A stretch of DNA of 64,000 nucleotides from Spirosoma lacussanchae (GCF_005870035.1 NZ_SWJG01000004.1:62001-126000); one strand, 5' to 3'; positions 9,063 to 19,154 are shown, counted from the stretch's first letter. The notes: generated from the letters alone by a model not told the origin. A program made the numbers and translations.

Positions 9063-11621
9063 TTACTGACGGGGCTGTCCGCCACCGGTGGTACCACCCG
9101 ACTGGGTTTGACCACCTTCGCTCTTCACGTCGTCGTTGTTGACAGAGCGGGCTTTTTTGCGGGGGGCTTCCATGGTCATTTTCCCAATTTTGTAGGTAAA
9201 CGTCAACCGGATGCCCCGATTATACAGGTATACGTCGCTGATCTGGCTAAGTTGCGGAGAATTTAGGACAGTATGAATATTGAAGCGGTCGTTCAGGAAA
9301 TTTTCTGCGGCCAGCCCCACGCTCCCCTTCTTGTTGGCGATGTCCTTTTTCACACCCAGGGTGTAGAACCCAAAGCCGCCCTGGCGACCCTGCAGCTGTA
9401 CCTGAGAACCCTGCAGGAAGCCAAACGCCTGCACCCCCCATCCTTTGCGGAACTGAGCCGACGCAAACGTACCACCGCTCACGTTAAAGCCATCGTTGGT
9501 CAGCGTTTTGGAGAGGCCATCGACCCCCAGTTCCTGACCGGTCAGGCTGGTATAGAAGGTGTTGAAGAAGATACCTACGTTGATTTTAGAGGTTACCGCC
9601 ACGTTTCCGAAAATGTTGGTGCCGTAGGCATACTGACGACCAATGTTCTGATAGGTCGTTACGATAGCCCCGGGCAGCGTATCGGACGGTTGCCGCACCT
9701 GCGTGATGGCGTTGTTGGTTACCCGCCCGAAGAAGCTGGCGTTGATAAACGTTTTCTTGATGGTTCTGCTCAGGGCCAGCTCAAAGTTATTGGTCAGCTC
9801 AGGCAGCAGCTCGGGGTTACCAATCGTGATATTCTGCGGGTTAGCCGCGTTGAAGTTCGGGTTCAGCTGCTGCAGACCCGGCCGCTGAATCCGGCGGTTA
9901 AACGCCAGCTTGATCGAGGTTCCTTTTATGGTTTTTGACGCATTCAGGCTCGGAACCAGCACACCGTAGTTGGCAATACCCAGCACACCGCTCTCCCTCG
10001 TGCTGGCGTCGATGAAGGTGTGCTCATAGCGCAGGCCCCCTTTCAGGGTGTAGCGATTCTTGGTGGTGTAGGTATACGAGCTATAACCGGCCGCAATGTT
10101 CTGGTGGTACAGCAGCTCGCCCTGGGTGCCGTTCGTTTCGGTTCTGAAATCGCCCGTTGGCCCGGCTGTCAGGTAGCGGTAGTCGCTGTTGACTTCCCGC
10201 AGGATGGCTTTCCCGCCAAACTCGAGCAGCTGGTTCTTTTTGATCGGTGTTTGGTAATCGGTCTGGAGGGTAAACTCCTCATTGATGTTTTTATTCAGGT
10301 TCCGCTGCCGGCCAGTGAGCGCTCCGCTGGTGCCGAGCAAATCCGCGTCGAAGTTGTTGGTGAGGTCGTTGCGGCTGTACAGAGTCGAGATGCTCCACTC
10401 CTGCTGCGGCTTGTACGTATGCAGGTAATCGACGTTGACATCGACGGTGCCGGAGAGGTTTTTGGCATCAACATTCCGGCTCGCGGTCGAGCTGGGCAGA
10501 CCGTTGGTGAACAAGCGGGTTACCAGATCCTGCTGACTGAGAAAGTTACGGACCCCGTAGCGTACGCCCGCCGTCAGACTCTGGTTTTTGGCCAGGTCAT
10601 AATCGAAGCCCAGGTTATACTGACCAAACAGCCCTGAACTGGAGCCATCGCCCGTTTGCCGGGTGGTGGTCGTCACATCATTGACGCGGCTGGTCTGCTC
10701 CAGGCTGGTGCGGGTGATGGTGTTATAGTTGGCCCGCCCGAAGCCGCCGAGCGTAAAGCCCGCCTTGCCTTTGCGGTAGTTGCCGTTTAGTGATAGCGAT
10801 GAGCCCCGGTTGCCCACCCCCGAATCCAGATTCAGGTTCAGACCCTGCAAACTGTTCTTTTTGGTGATGATGTTGATAATCCCCCCGGACCCTTCGGCAT
10901 CGTACTTGGCCGAAGGGCTGGTAATCACCTCCACGGTTTTGATCTGATCGGCCGGAATCTGCTTGAGGGCGTCGGCTACGCTGCTGGCCACAATGGTGCT
11001 GGGCTTATTGTTGATCAGCACCCGGATGTTCTGGCTGCCGCGCAGGCTGACATTACCGTCCAGATCGACGGTCAGCAGGGGTACTTTCCGCAGCACATCC
11101 GATGCATCGCCCCCTTTGGCCGTGATGTCTTTCTCGGCGTTGTAGACCAGCCGGTCTACTTTTTCTTCGATGAGCGCGGCCTGCCCCACTACGTTTACTT
11201 CTTCGAGCGTTTTTACGCTTGGACTAAGCCGGATCACACCCAGATCGAGGGTTTGGCCGCTGGTCAGCTTCACGTCGTCGATGGTCTTGTTCCGGAAGCC
11301 GACAAACGTGAACAGCAGCCTGTATTCACCTGCCACCAGTTTCGACAGGGTAAACTTTCCTTTATCGTCGGCAACGGCGCCGTCTACGGCTTTGCCGGTC
11401 GTTTTGTTGTAGAGAGCAACAGAGGCAAATTCAACGGCTTTAGTCTGGGCCGAGTCCAGCACATAGCCCGTAATCCGGGCGTTCCCTTTGGGGCTTTGGT
11501 CGCCCGCGGTACCGGGCAGTGCTTTGGTAGGTGTAACTCCGCCACCCATTGGAAATTGAGCCCGGACAGACGAGCCGATACCAAGCAGCAGGATAGCGAT
11601 CAGGTAGATGTGTGTTTTCAT
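9063..11621 (-). CDS. TonB-dependent outer membrane beta-barrel receptor
   Basis: Outer membrane protein of 852 residues. It has a signal peptide (residues 1-22), then a CarboxypepD-regulatory-like domain (about 45-130), a plug domain with the VNVVGQA and RVLINNKPS segments (about 140-250), and a C-terminal 22-strand type barrel of the outer-membrane-beta-barrel family 3 type. It ends in a basic, Gln/Gly-rich tail rather than an aromatic residue, which is unusual for a barrel and may be a periplasmic extension. The ligand is unknown. It lies downstream of a LytS/LytT-type pair (117-bp gap) that may control it. Confidence 0.85.
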   Translation of the reverse strand: MKTHIYLIAILLLGIGSSVRAQFPMGGGVTPTKALPGTAGDQSPKGNARITGYVLDSAQTKAVEFASVALYNKTTGKAVDGAVADDKGKFTLSKLVAGEYRLLFTFVGFRNKTIDDVKLTSGQTLDLGVIRLSPSVKTLEEVNVVGQAALIEEKVDRLVYNAEKDITAKGGDASDVLRKVPLLTVDLDGNVSLRGSQNIRVLINNKPSTIVASSVADALKQIPADQIKTVEVITSPSAKYDAEGSGGIINIITKKNSLQGLNLNLDSGVGNRGSSLSLNGNYRKGKAGFTLGGFGRANYNTITRTSLEQTSRVNDVTTTTRQTGDGSSSGLFGQYNLGFDYDLAKNQSLTAGVRYGVRNFLSQQDLVTRLFTNGLPSSTASRNVDAKNLSGTVDVNVDYLHTYKPQQEWSISTLYSRNDLTNNFDADLLGTSGALTGRQRNLNKNINEEFTLQTDYQTPIKKNQLLEFGGKAILREVNSDYRYLTAGPTGDFRTETNGTQGELLYHQNIAAGYSSYTYTTKNRYTLKGGLRYEHTFIDASTRESGVLGIANYGVLVPSLNASKTIKGTSIKLAFNRRIQRPGLQQLNPNFNAANPQNITIGNPELLPELTNNFELALSRTIKKTFINASFFGRVTNNAITQVRQPSDTLPGAIVTTYQNIGRQYAYGTNIFGNVAVTSKINVGIFFNTFYTSLTGQELGVDGLSKTLTNDGFNVSGGTFASAQFRKGWGVQAFGFLQGSQVQLQGRQGGFGFYTLGVKKDIANKKGSVGLAAENFLNDRFNIHTVLNSPQLSQISDVYLYNRGIRLTFTYKIGKMTMEAPRKKARSVNNDDVKSEGGQTQSGGTTGGGQPRQ

Positions 11622-11738
11622 GGGGTTGCTTAATGCTGTACAAAGGTGTGCAGGCGCGAATACCCCTGAAACAAAAACAGGACGAACAGCCCGTTAACCC
11701 GGTTGGACATCGGTTTATGGCTGACGAATGAATGCGTT

Positions 11739-12497
11739 CTACCGGCCCAGCCAGTCTTTAAACTCCGACAGACGGCTCATACTAACGAATATTTCCTGCC
11801 GCGACGGGGGCGTCAGATCCAGCCGGAGCTTACCCGCCGAGTAGGCCTGAATGGTCTGAATGGCGGATCGGGCCACCAGAAACTGCCGGTTTACCCGAAA
11901 GAACTGGTCCGGATTGAGGAGTCCGGCCAGCTGGTCGAGGCTGTATTCAACGGGCAGATGAAGACCTTCGCGGGTGACCAGAAACGTAGCTTTCTCTTCC
12001 GAGACAAAATAGGCCAGCTCCGTAACCTCCACACTGCGGATTTTGGTACCGATGCTGATCATGAACCGCTCTTTGTAGGCAGCCGACCGTGGTTTTTGCA
12101 TGAGCTCGACCAGGGCCTGCAGATCGGGCAGCCGGGGGGTAGCCCGAACGGTTTTGAATTTATCCAGCGCGGCCGTCAGCTCGGTATAATCGACTGGCTT
12201 GAGCAAGTAATCAATGCTGTTGACCTTAAAGGCCCGGATGGTATACTCTTCGTAGGCGGTAGTGAAAATGACGGGCACGGTCAGGTTCATCTGCTCGAAC
12301 AGACTGAAGGCCAGCCCGTCTTCCAGGTGAATATCCATGAACGCCAGATCGGGCTGGGGGTGCTGCCGGAACCAGGCCAGCGCGTCTTTAACCGACGGCA
12401 GTTGCGCCAGTATGGTGATGGACGGGTCGTATTTGTTGATCAGACGTTCCAGTTGCCGGGCCGTACGGCCTTCGTCTTCAATAATTACTACGTTCAT
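11739..12497 (-). CDS. LytTR family response regulator
   Basis: Two-component response regulator of 252 residues. The receiver domain (1-120) has acidic IIEDE at 5-9, phospho-acceptor Asp55 (FMDIH) and the conserved Lys in LLKPVDY. A LytTR DNA-binding domain occupies about 150-250. The start codon overlaps the histidine kinase stop by 4 bp (12494-12497, ATGA type), showing translational coupling with the kinase. The likely target is the downstream TonB-type receptor (117 bp away), an inference from position. Confidence 0.92.
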   Translation of the reverse strand: MNVVIIEDEGRTARQLERLINKYDPSITILAQLPSVKDALAWFRQHPQPDLAFMDIHLEDGLAFSLFEQMNLTVPVIFTTAYEEYTIRAFKVNSIDYLLKPVDYTELTAALDKFKTVRATPRLPDLQALVELMQKPRSAAYKERFMISIGTKIRSVEVTELAYFVSEEKATFLVTREGLHLPVEYSLDQLAGLLNPDQFFRVNRQFLVARSAIQTIQAYSAGKLRLDLTPPSRQEIFVSMSRLSEFKDWLGR

Positions 12498-13603
12498 ACT
12501 ATCAGTGGAATTTTTACCATGAAGTTACCGGCCTGCGCGCCGTACTCAACCCGACGGTCGCTCAACAGGGCATAGCGGTTCGTGATGTTGCGGAGTCCTA
12601 CGCCGGTCGAGAACTCGGGTTGGTCGCGGGGCTGTATCCGATTATCAATCACGAGCTCTTCTCCCTGACTGTAAATCCGGACCTGAAGCGGCTCCCGTAC
12701 CGACATTCGATTATGCTTGACCGCATTTTCTACCAGCATCTGCAACGATAGCGGGGCAATGCGGTACTGCTGCTGCACCTCCTGCGGTACATCGACACTG
12801 ACCTGAAATTTATTCTCAAACCGAATCTGGAGCAGAAAGGTATACGCCTGAATGAACTCAAGTTCGGTTTTGAGAAGCACCAGATTCTGATCGCGCTGTT
12901 CGAGAATGTAGCGGTACGCTTTGGACAGGTGTTTGATGAATTGCTCAGAAAGGTCAACGTCTTCGTGAATCAGCGAGGTGAGGATGCTCAGGCTATTGAA
13001 CAGAAAATGCGGACTGAGCTGGTTCTTTAGCGCTTCGAACTGGCTCAGGGCTGCTTCTTTTTCCAGCCGTTCAGCTTTGAGCTGAACATTTTTCAGCTGC
13101 AGGTAGGCGCGGGCGTTGATGGTCAGGTAAAAGGCAGAGAGCATGATCACCACCGAAAAGCCGTTGTTGGCACGCTGGACATAGGCCAGGGCTTCGGCGG
13201 GCAGCGTAGATGGGTCCGGCTTCGGCCCTGTAAAGGGCTGGATGTAATGAATCACGGTAAAAATGCCCTGCAGAACAACACGAAAAGCAAGGATGTACAG
13301 CATCGCCAGCCCGAGCGATACCAGCACGGCCAGTAGCAACGCCAGCCAGTTGAACTCGAGCAGAAACTCTTCGCCGAACCACCGAAACAGCTGCCGCTGT
13401 ATCAAATCCGTCGCGTTGATCCAAATGAAGTACATGCCCAGAGCCACCACACTGAAGCCCAGAAAATACGGCAGTCCATCCAGCAGGGTATCGGCTGTGC
13501 GGGCCGCTTCGGGCAGGTTGACATACAGAAGCAGCGGGGCATACAACAGCAGCAGCCGGATAGCCAGTTGCCATTTTTGCTTCGAAGTCAGCCGGTTAGT
13601 CAT
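12494..13603 (-). CDS. Sensor histidine kinase, LytS/YehU-like (His_kinase family)
   Basis: Membrane sensor kinase of 369 residues with four predicted membrane segments (about 13-30, 43-62, 84-108, 148-165). A short coiled coil (170-192) leads to the phospho-acceptor motif QLSPHFLFNSL with His199, and a HATPase domain with N-box AVKHN follows. There is no recognisable extracellular sensor domain, so the signal is probably membrane-borne. Co-translated with the LytTR regulator by a 4-bp overlap. Confidence 0.92.
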   Translation of the reverse strand: MTNRLTSKQKWQLAIRLLLLYAPLLLYVNLPEAARTADTLLDGLPYFLGFSVVALGMYFIWINATDLIQRQLFRWFGEEFLLEFNWLALLLAVLVSLGLAMLYILAFRVVLQGIFTVIHYIQPFTGPKPDPSTLPAEALAYVQRANNGFSVVIMLSAFYLTINARAYLQLKNVQLKAERLEKEAALSQFEALKNQLSPHFLFNSLSILTSLIHEDVDLSEQFIKHLSKAYRYILEQRDQNLVLLKTELEFIQAYTFLLQIRFENKFQVSVDVPQEVQQQYRIAPLSLQMLVENAVKHNRMSVREPLQVRIYSQGEELVIDNRIQPRDQPEFSTGVGLRNITNRYALLSDRRVEYGAQAGNFMVKIPLIV

Positions 13604-13906
13604 ACAGATGTGTCGATCGTTGGGGAACGGGCAAAGATGCAGGGCGACCGATAAGCCGTCAAAAAAAGGTGGATGAGTCCGTCTTTTCAGCCGGTGAACG
13701 CGGGTTTTTGGAGGAAGACCCGTCGGCCCCCGGTCTACTGTCTGGCCACAACATACGGCCCCTGGCTGCCGGTTTCCGTATCATTCTAACCCGCTTGGCA
13801 GGGGGCTGTGTTGGGTTGCTACGAACCAATCCCAGTCTTTAATCCGCCGGCCGATGGTACATTGTCAGGGAAACGGGCTGGTATACCGAACGTCAGGCCG
13901 GTTCAC
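13604..13906. other. Intergenic, no gene seen
   Basis: About 300 bp between the start of the LytS-like kinase and the end of the hybrid sensor gene. It should contain the promoter of the kinase operon and the 3' end of the hybrid sensor transcript. I see no strong hairpin with a U run, no exact TAnnTTTG element and no credible open frame. Confidence 0.5.
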
Positions 13907-16690
13907 TTACGCATTGATGGAGGGCGATTTCCGGTATTCGGAGGGTGTCTGGTGGGTGTGCTGCTTGAAGAAAGTCGTAAAATAGGCGGGCGAACTGAAG
14001 CCGGTTTCGAACGCAATTTCGGCAATGGGCTTGCTGGTCTCCGTCAGTAGCGCCCGGGCTTTCTTGAGCCGGATTTCGGCAAAATAGTCGGCCACGTTTT
14101 TCCCCAGCAGGGTCTGGGTTTTGCGGTACAGTTGCACCCGCGACAGCCCCATCTCGCGGCTCAGTTGCTCTACGCCGAAAGACGTATCGGTCAGTTTCCG
14201 CTCGATGAGGGCAGTCAATTCATTCAGAAACTTTTTCTCCTGTCGGTTTTCGGTTTTAGCCAGGTAATCGCCCGTATAGCGCTGTTGCCATTTCTCCCGA
14301 TTGATAAGGGTGGTATTGATCGTTTCGAGCAGATAAGCCATCTGAAACGGCTTGCTGATATAGGCGTCGGCCCCGGCACGGGCCCCTTCAATCCGATCTT
14401 CCATCTGTCCTTTGGCGGTCAGCAGAATAACGGGTATGGTGGAGGTACGAAAATCGTTTTTGATGCGTTGGGTGAGCTGAAGCCCGTCCATGGCCTGTGC
14501 CGGCTGGCCCGACAGCATGATATCACTGATAATCAGATCAGGAATCGTTTCCAGGATGCGCTCCCAGCCCTGCTCGGCCGTCGACTCGGCCAGTACCTCG
14601 AACCGGTCAGCCAGGCGAGATACCAGGTATTGGCGCAGTTCGTCATGGTCTTCAACCAGGAGTAGGGTACCCGACTTACGCGCCCCGGCTTCGGCCACGC
14701 CCGTTTCGGCCTGCGCCCAGTCTTCCTCTACGGGCAGACCCGGCTGCCGCGCGGGCACTGGCTCGATGTCGGTTGGGTCGAGGTGGGCACTCCCGAGCGG
14801 AAGCTGCAGGGTGAACGTCGTGCCCCGCCCCTTCTCCGACTGTACCGTCAGTTCGCCCTGGTGCAGCTCTACAAACTCGCGCGAGAGCGCCAGCCCCAGC
14901 CCGTTTCCCAGCGTAAAGCGGTTACCGCCGGTATAGAACAGATCGAAAATATGGGTTTGTTCGTCGGCTGTCATGCCCTCGCCATTATCCTGCACCCGAA
15001 CGAGTACGGTTTCTGCCCGCTCTTCGAGCTGCACATGAATAAACCCACCTCTCGGTGTATACTTGAAGGCGTTGGACAGCAGGTTGAACAGCACCTTGTC
15101 CAGCTTGTCCCGGTCAAACCAGATGAGCTGTTTCGATTCGCTGCTGATCAGCCGCAGATCGATCCGCTGCCTGGCGGCTTTTTGCCCGAAATCCTGTACA
15201 ATATCCTGCACAAACGCGACCAGGTCTTCCTGCCGGGCGTTGAGTTGCAGCTTGCCGGCATCGGCTTTTCGCAGATCCAGCATCTGGTCGACCAGCCGCA
15301 ACAACCGGTACGCATTTTTCCGGACGAGCAGCAAACTCGTCTTTACCTCCCGCGGATCGATCTGCCTGCGCGCCAGCAGGTCTTCGGTAGGGGTGAGAAT
15401 CAGACTGAGCGGGGTGTTGAACTCGTGGGAGATGTACGAATAAAACCGAAGCTTCTCTTCGGTGGCCTGCCGGGCCTGCCGCGAAACGGCTTCGATCTGG
15501 TCTTTTTGCTGCCGGATGGCGTCGTTCTGCTGCGCCAGCTGCTGGTAGGCGGCCTGTTTTTCGCGGACCAAGTACAGGGCCCAGGCGCCCAGCACAATTA
15601 CCACCACCAGGCTGAACAGGGTGATGTAGAGCCGGTTTCGCTGTGACGAATACGTTTCAGTCAGCTGATGAATTCGCCGGGTTTGCCGCTCAATATCCCG
15701 TTGCTGGGTATACAATCGATCGCTCTGTGCTTTCAGGGCCTGCACATTGGACGCGTCGATCTGAAACGACTTCAGAATCGTTTCGCGCGGCACGGCTTTC
15801 CCGCTCAGAATCCGGGCAGCGGCTTCTATGGCTTCCTCGCCCCCCGTTGGGTACAGAAACGTAGCGGTCAGAATACCATCCGATACCAGCCGCATGCCAC
15901 CCACCGGGCCGGGCAGACCATCGATACCGACAAACCGGATTCGTCGGTCCAGACCGTATTTTTTACAAACCTGCTGGACGCCCAGCGCCATGACTTCATT
16001 GTGTGCGAACACCACATCGGCCCGTTGCAGTATTTGTTTCTTTCGCTCGGCCAGATGCCGGGCGGTGTCGCGCTCCCACTGCCCGTCGAGTTCCCGAATG
16101 ACGCGCACCCCCGGCGTTCGGGCCAGCTGCTCCCGAAACCCCTGACGGCGCTCCTGAGCAGGCGACGACCCGGCCAGACCGGTTACTTCAACTACCGTCC
16201 CCTGCCCTTTCAGCAACGAGCCGACAAACCGCCCCGCCAGTCGACCAATCTCGACGTTATCGCCACTGATAAACGTATTGTACGATGTTGACGTGATGCG
16301 CCGGTCGAGCACAATGACTGGTATGCCTTTTTTGAATACGGCATCAACGGCTTTGGTAATCGGGACCGATTCATTTGGGGAAACGATGAGCAAATCGATT
16401 CCTTCAGCTGTCAGCTGCTCGATCTGGCGTAGTTGCCGGGCGGTACTATTGCCCGCGTCTTTGTAGCGTAAATCGTATTCCGGGTGCAGCGCCAGCGCCC
16501 GTTTCATGTCGTTAAGCATGGTTTGACGCCACAGGTCAGCGCCGGTACACTGCGAGAAACCAATACGATAGACGGCCTTTGATTTCGTTTCGGCACACCC
16601 GGCCAGAATGAGCAGCAGCCCGGCCAGCAGGCTACTGATAAGCCCACTGATGAATCGGCTGTGCGGTAAACCAAACCTATACTGGACCAT
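13907..16690 (-). CDS. Hybrid two-component system with periplasmic sugar-binding domain (HTCS)
   Basis: One-protein sensor/regulator of about 927 residues (counted from the chosen ATG at 16690). Order: N-terminal signal anchor or lipobox (LLILAGC, near residue 32), LacI/RbsB-type periplasmic binding domain (about 40-320), membrane segment (356-375), coiled coil, HisKA with His422 (SHEFNTPL), HATPase, receiver with Asp723, and AraC-type DNA-binding domain (about 820-925). The frame stays open to 16783, with an intermediate ATG at 16726; I prefer 16690 because it puts the signal segment at the N-terminus. The architecture matches the fructose-sensing BT1754 of Bacteroides thetaiotaomicron (from memory), so a monosaccharide ligand is likely. 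Targets may be the LamG gene, the sugar-acid operon or the fructan unit. Confidence 0.9.
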   Translation of the reverse strand: MVQYRFGLPHSRFISGLISSLLAGLLLILAGCAETKSKAVYRIGFSQCTGADLWRQTMLNDMKRALALHPEYDLRYKDAGNSTARQLRQIEQLTAEGIDLLIVSPNESVPITKAVDAVFKKGIPVIVLDRRITSTSYNTFISGDNVEIGRLAGRFVGSLLKGQGTVVEVTGLAGSSPAQERRQGFREQLARTPGVRVIRELDGQWERDTARHLAERKKQILQRADVVFAHNEVMALGVQQVCKKYGLDRRIRFVGIDGLPGPVGGMRLVSDGILTATFLYPTGGEEAIEAAARILSGKAVPRETILKSFQIDASNVQALKAQSDRLYTQQRDIERQTRRIHQLTETYSSQRNRLYITLFSLVVVIVLGAWALYLVREKQAAYQQLAQQNDAIRQQKDQIEAVSRQARQATEEKLRFYSYISHEFNTPLSLILTPTEDLLARRQIDPREVKTSLLLVRKNAYRLLRLVDQMLDLRKADAGKLQLNARQEDLVAFVQDIVQDFGQKAARQRIDLRLISSESKQLIWFDRDKLDKVLFNLLSNAFKYTPRGGFIHVQLEERAETVLVRVQDNGEGMTADEQTHIFDLFYTGGNRFTLGNGLGLALSREFVELHQGELTVQSEKGRGTTFTLQLPLGSAHLDPTDIEPVPARQPGLPVEEDWAQAETGVAEAGARKSGTLLLVEDHDELRQYLVSRLADRFEVLAESTAEQGWERILETIPDLIISDIMLSGQPAQAMDGLQLTQRIKNDFRTSTIPVILLTAKGQMEDRIEGARAGADAYISKPFQMAYLLETINTTLINREKWQQRYTGDYLAKTENRQEKKFLNELTALIERKLTDTSFGVEQLSREMGLSRVQLYRKTQTLLGKNVADYFAEIRLKKARALLTETSKPIAEIAFETGFSSPAYFTTFFKQHTHQTPSEYRKSPSINA

Positions 16691-16854
16691 GCGCGGGGCA
16701 GACAGCGCTGTATTCGACCTGGGCATCGCGCCTGCGTCCTCAAAAATATAGATAAAAACCAGATAGAAGTAGCTATTTCCCATCGTCGACCGGCCGGGGC
16801 AGCTTAGACGCGCTCCTGTCTGAGCGAAGCGTTCACGTTTGCGTTCCTGTCAGA

Positions 16855-17814
16855 TCAACGAACCAGCCGGGTCAGCTCCGTTGCGCTCAACGCACGGTCA
16901 AATACGGCCAGACCGCCTATTTTGCCCGTAAAGAGATTTCCCATACCGCTTTTCAGCAGCACCGCCCCAACGGTAAAGTCAGAGCCGTTGTTACCGATCC
17001 CGTCCGGAAAATAGTACGGGTTCTTGGTTTGAGTCAGCCCGTTCGGATAGCCAGCCATTCCCCTGGTATGGTCGATCAGTTCGGCAGGTCGGGCTTCAAA
17101 AACCCCATTCAGATACGACTTGATCGCTTTTCCGTCGTAGGTAAAGGCTATACACACCCACTCGTTGGCGGGCACCGTCTGCTTACTGGCCGAGTAGTCG
17201 ATGGAATAGGGAAACGGCGGAGTGGGCTTCCCCGTTTTCGACACGTGACCGCACACCTGATCTTTTCCGTTGTAGTAGGGCAAAGACACAAACAGCCCGT
17301 ACTGGCGCTTGCCTCCATCCTGGTATTCGTTCCACATTCCGCCCACAAAGCCCGTTCGTTCGCCCGACCAGTTGACCCAGGCGACTACCGTTACGCCCTG
17401 TTTCGCACCATGTATATTCAGCGCGCCAGTTCGGGCGTTGGGTAGCGACAGATAGGCCCCCTTACCAAAACCAGCCGAATAGCCCGAAAGCGGCCCCTCG
17501 CTGTAGCGGGGAACCGGGCCGCCGGTTTCAGCGAGAGGAAAGTCAGCTGTACCAATTGCCTGACGGGACTGCCCCGAAGGCTCCTTAAAATCCCATAGCG
17601 CCACCAGCCCTTTGGTCGATTTGACTTTACTGACCAATGGCTGGTTAACGACAGGGGGAACTGGTTTCGATACAGCCTGTGCCTGGGTCAGATTTGACTT
17701 ACCCACAAGCAAAAGCAGCGTTATTGAGACCACAAAGCAGGTGTTGACAGGACAAGTCACTAGTCGGTTTAAATCTACAGTGAGCCCAAAGAACCGCATA
17801 GTTCTATCTTTCAT
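16855..17814 (-). CDS. LamG/concanavalin A-like secreted protein
   Basis: Exported protein of about 319 residues with a hydrophobic signal segment (VVSITLLLLVG, about residues 28-40) and a Pro/Lys linker. A LamG-type beta-sandwich fold follows (about 75-315): GLVALWDFKEPSG at the start, WVCIAFTYDGKAIKSYLNG in the middle, and IGGLAVFDRALSATELTRL at the end. Such domains bind carbohydrate. No catalytic motif of GH16 is seen, so binding rather than hydrolysis is favoured. The frame opens at 17853, but the ATG at 17814 avoids a non-signal-like His/Cys extension. It lies between the galactonate dehydratase and HTCS genes on the same strand. Confidence 0.7.
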   Translation of the reverse strand: MKDRTMRFFGLTVDLNRLVTCPVNTCFVVSITLLLLVGKSNLTQAQAVSKPVPPVVNQPLVSKVKSTKGLVALWDFKEPSGQSRQAIGTADFPLAETGGPVPRYSEGPLSGYSAGFGKGAYLSLPNARTGALNIHGAKQGVTVVAWVNWSGERTGFVGGMWNEYQDGGKRQYGLFVSLPYYNGKDQVCGHVSKTGKPTPPFPYSIDYSASKQTVPANEWVCIAFTYDGKAIKSYLNGVFEARPAELIDHTRGMAGYPNGLTQTKNPYYFPDGIGNNGSDFTVGAVLLKSGMGNLFTGKIGGLAVFDRALSATELTRLVR

Positions 17815-17974
17815 GCTGGTTTGTTTATGGTGGAAATGAGCGCAAGTTGGCACTAACCTTCTGCTCGGAAAGCCATTTGATTAGCCTTTTTTACCATCCT
17901 GTCAACAAGTTGGAAGCAGAGTACCGGCTTTCACGCTGGTATTGTTCACCCGACTAGTAGTATGTCAGAGCATC

Positions 17975-19144
17975 TTAGCTGACGAAGTAGCTCTGCGCGT
18001 CGGCCGGGCGGATTTCGGTCAGCGTTCCTTTGTAGTGCCGCAGCGGGCGCGGGTCGAAGGGGTGCTTGGCGATTTCGGCCAGGTTCAGATCAATACCTAG
18101 TCCCGGTTTATCGGAAATGATCATCTCGCCGTTCACAAACTGCACCGCTTCGGTCGTAATTTCTGAACGCCAGGGCACGTCAGTATTCATCGTTTCGAGC
18201 AGGTAGAAGTTCGGTACGCAAGCCGCCAGTTGCAACGTAGCGGCATTGGCAACCGGCCCAATCGGGTTGTGTGGGCAAACGGGCAGGTGATAGGCTTCGG
18301 CCATAGCCGCAATTTTTTTGGTCTCGGCCAGCCCACCCGCGTGGCTGACGTCGGGCTGCACAAAGTCGGCGGCCCGCAGTTCAAACAATGACCGAAAATT
18401 CCAGCGATTATACAGACGTTCGCCAGCGGCTATGGGTACGTTCACCCGGCGTTTTACCTCAGCCAGTCCTTCCAGATTTTCGGGCGGCAGGGGTTCTTCA
18501 AACCAAAGCGGTTCAAATTTTTCGAGGGCATGACCAATCCGTACCGCCGTCGGGATGTCGAACCGTCCGTGTCCTTCAATGATAATATCCGCTTTACCCC
18601 GCGTGGCATCGCGCACGGCAGCAACCACCGCCATGGCCCCATCAAACTCCACCCGGTTCATAGTTAGGTAGGCGGCTCCGAAGGGATCCCATTTAAGAGC
18701 TTTGAAGCCTTGCCGGATGGCAAAAGCTGCTTTTTCAGCGAACTGTTCGGGGGTTTTAGCCGGGGCAAACCAGCCGTTGGCGTAGCAGGGAACGCTGTCG
18801 CGTACTCTACCACCCATGAGCCGATACACGGGTACGCCGAGGTCTTTAGCCGTGATGTCCCACAGGGCCATCTCGACCCCCGACAACGCGCTCATCAACA
18901 CCGAACCACCCCGCCAGTACACGTCGCGGTAGGCTTCGTGCCAGAGACTCTCGATGTTACGCGGGTCTTTACCTACAAAAATGCGCTCCAGCTCGCGGCA
19001 CTGCTGCGCGACGGTCAGCTCGTTATGTTCCAGCGTAGCCTCGCCGATACCGTAGAGCCCGTCGACATTGGTCATGACGCGCACAAACACCCAATTGGTA
19101 CGATAGGCGTGACAGATATACGTTTCAATGGCGGTGATCTTCAT
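17975..19144 (-). CDS. dgoD: D-galactonate dehydratase family (enolase superfamily)
   Basis: Sugar-acid dehydratase of 389 residues converting an aldonate (probably D-galactonate) into 2-keto-3-deoxy sugar acid, Mg-dependent. Candidate residues are Glu190 and His192 (EGH), Glu216, Glu242, Asp265 and His292. These are each exactly seven higher than the catalytic and metal positions I recall for E. coli DgoD (183, 185, 209, 235, 258, 285). The one change is Glu for the first Asp ligand. It is the last gene of the minus-strand sugar operon, 10 bp after the aldolase, so all three late steps are encoded together. A related aldonate substrate (fuconate, arabinonate) is not excluded. Confidence 0.85.
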   Translation of the reverse strand: MKITAIETYICHAYRTNWVFVRVMTNVDGLYGIGEATLEHNELTVAQQCRELERIFVGKDPRNIESLWHEAYRDVYWRGGSVLMSALSGVEMALWDITAKDLGVPVYRLMGGRVRDSVPCYANGWFAPAKTPEQFAEKAAFAIRQGFKALKWDPFGAAYLTMNRVEFDGAMAVVAAVRDATRGKADIIIEGHGRFDIPTAVRIGHALEKFEPLWFEEPLPPENLEGLAEVKRRVNVPIAAGERLYNRWNFRSLFELRAADFVQPDVSHAGGLAETKKIAAMAEAYHLPVCPHNPIGPVANAATLQLAACVPNFYLLETMNTDVPWRSEITTEAVQFVNGEMIISDKPGLGIDLNLAEIAKHPFDPRPLRHYKGTLTEIRPADAQSYFVS

Positions 19145-19154
19145 GGTTAATCTA

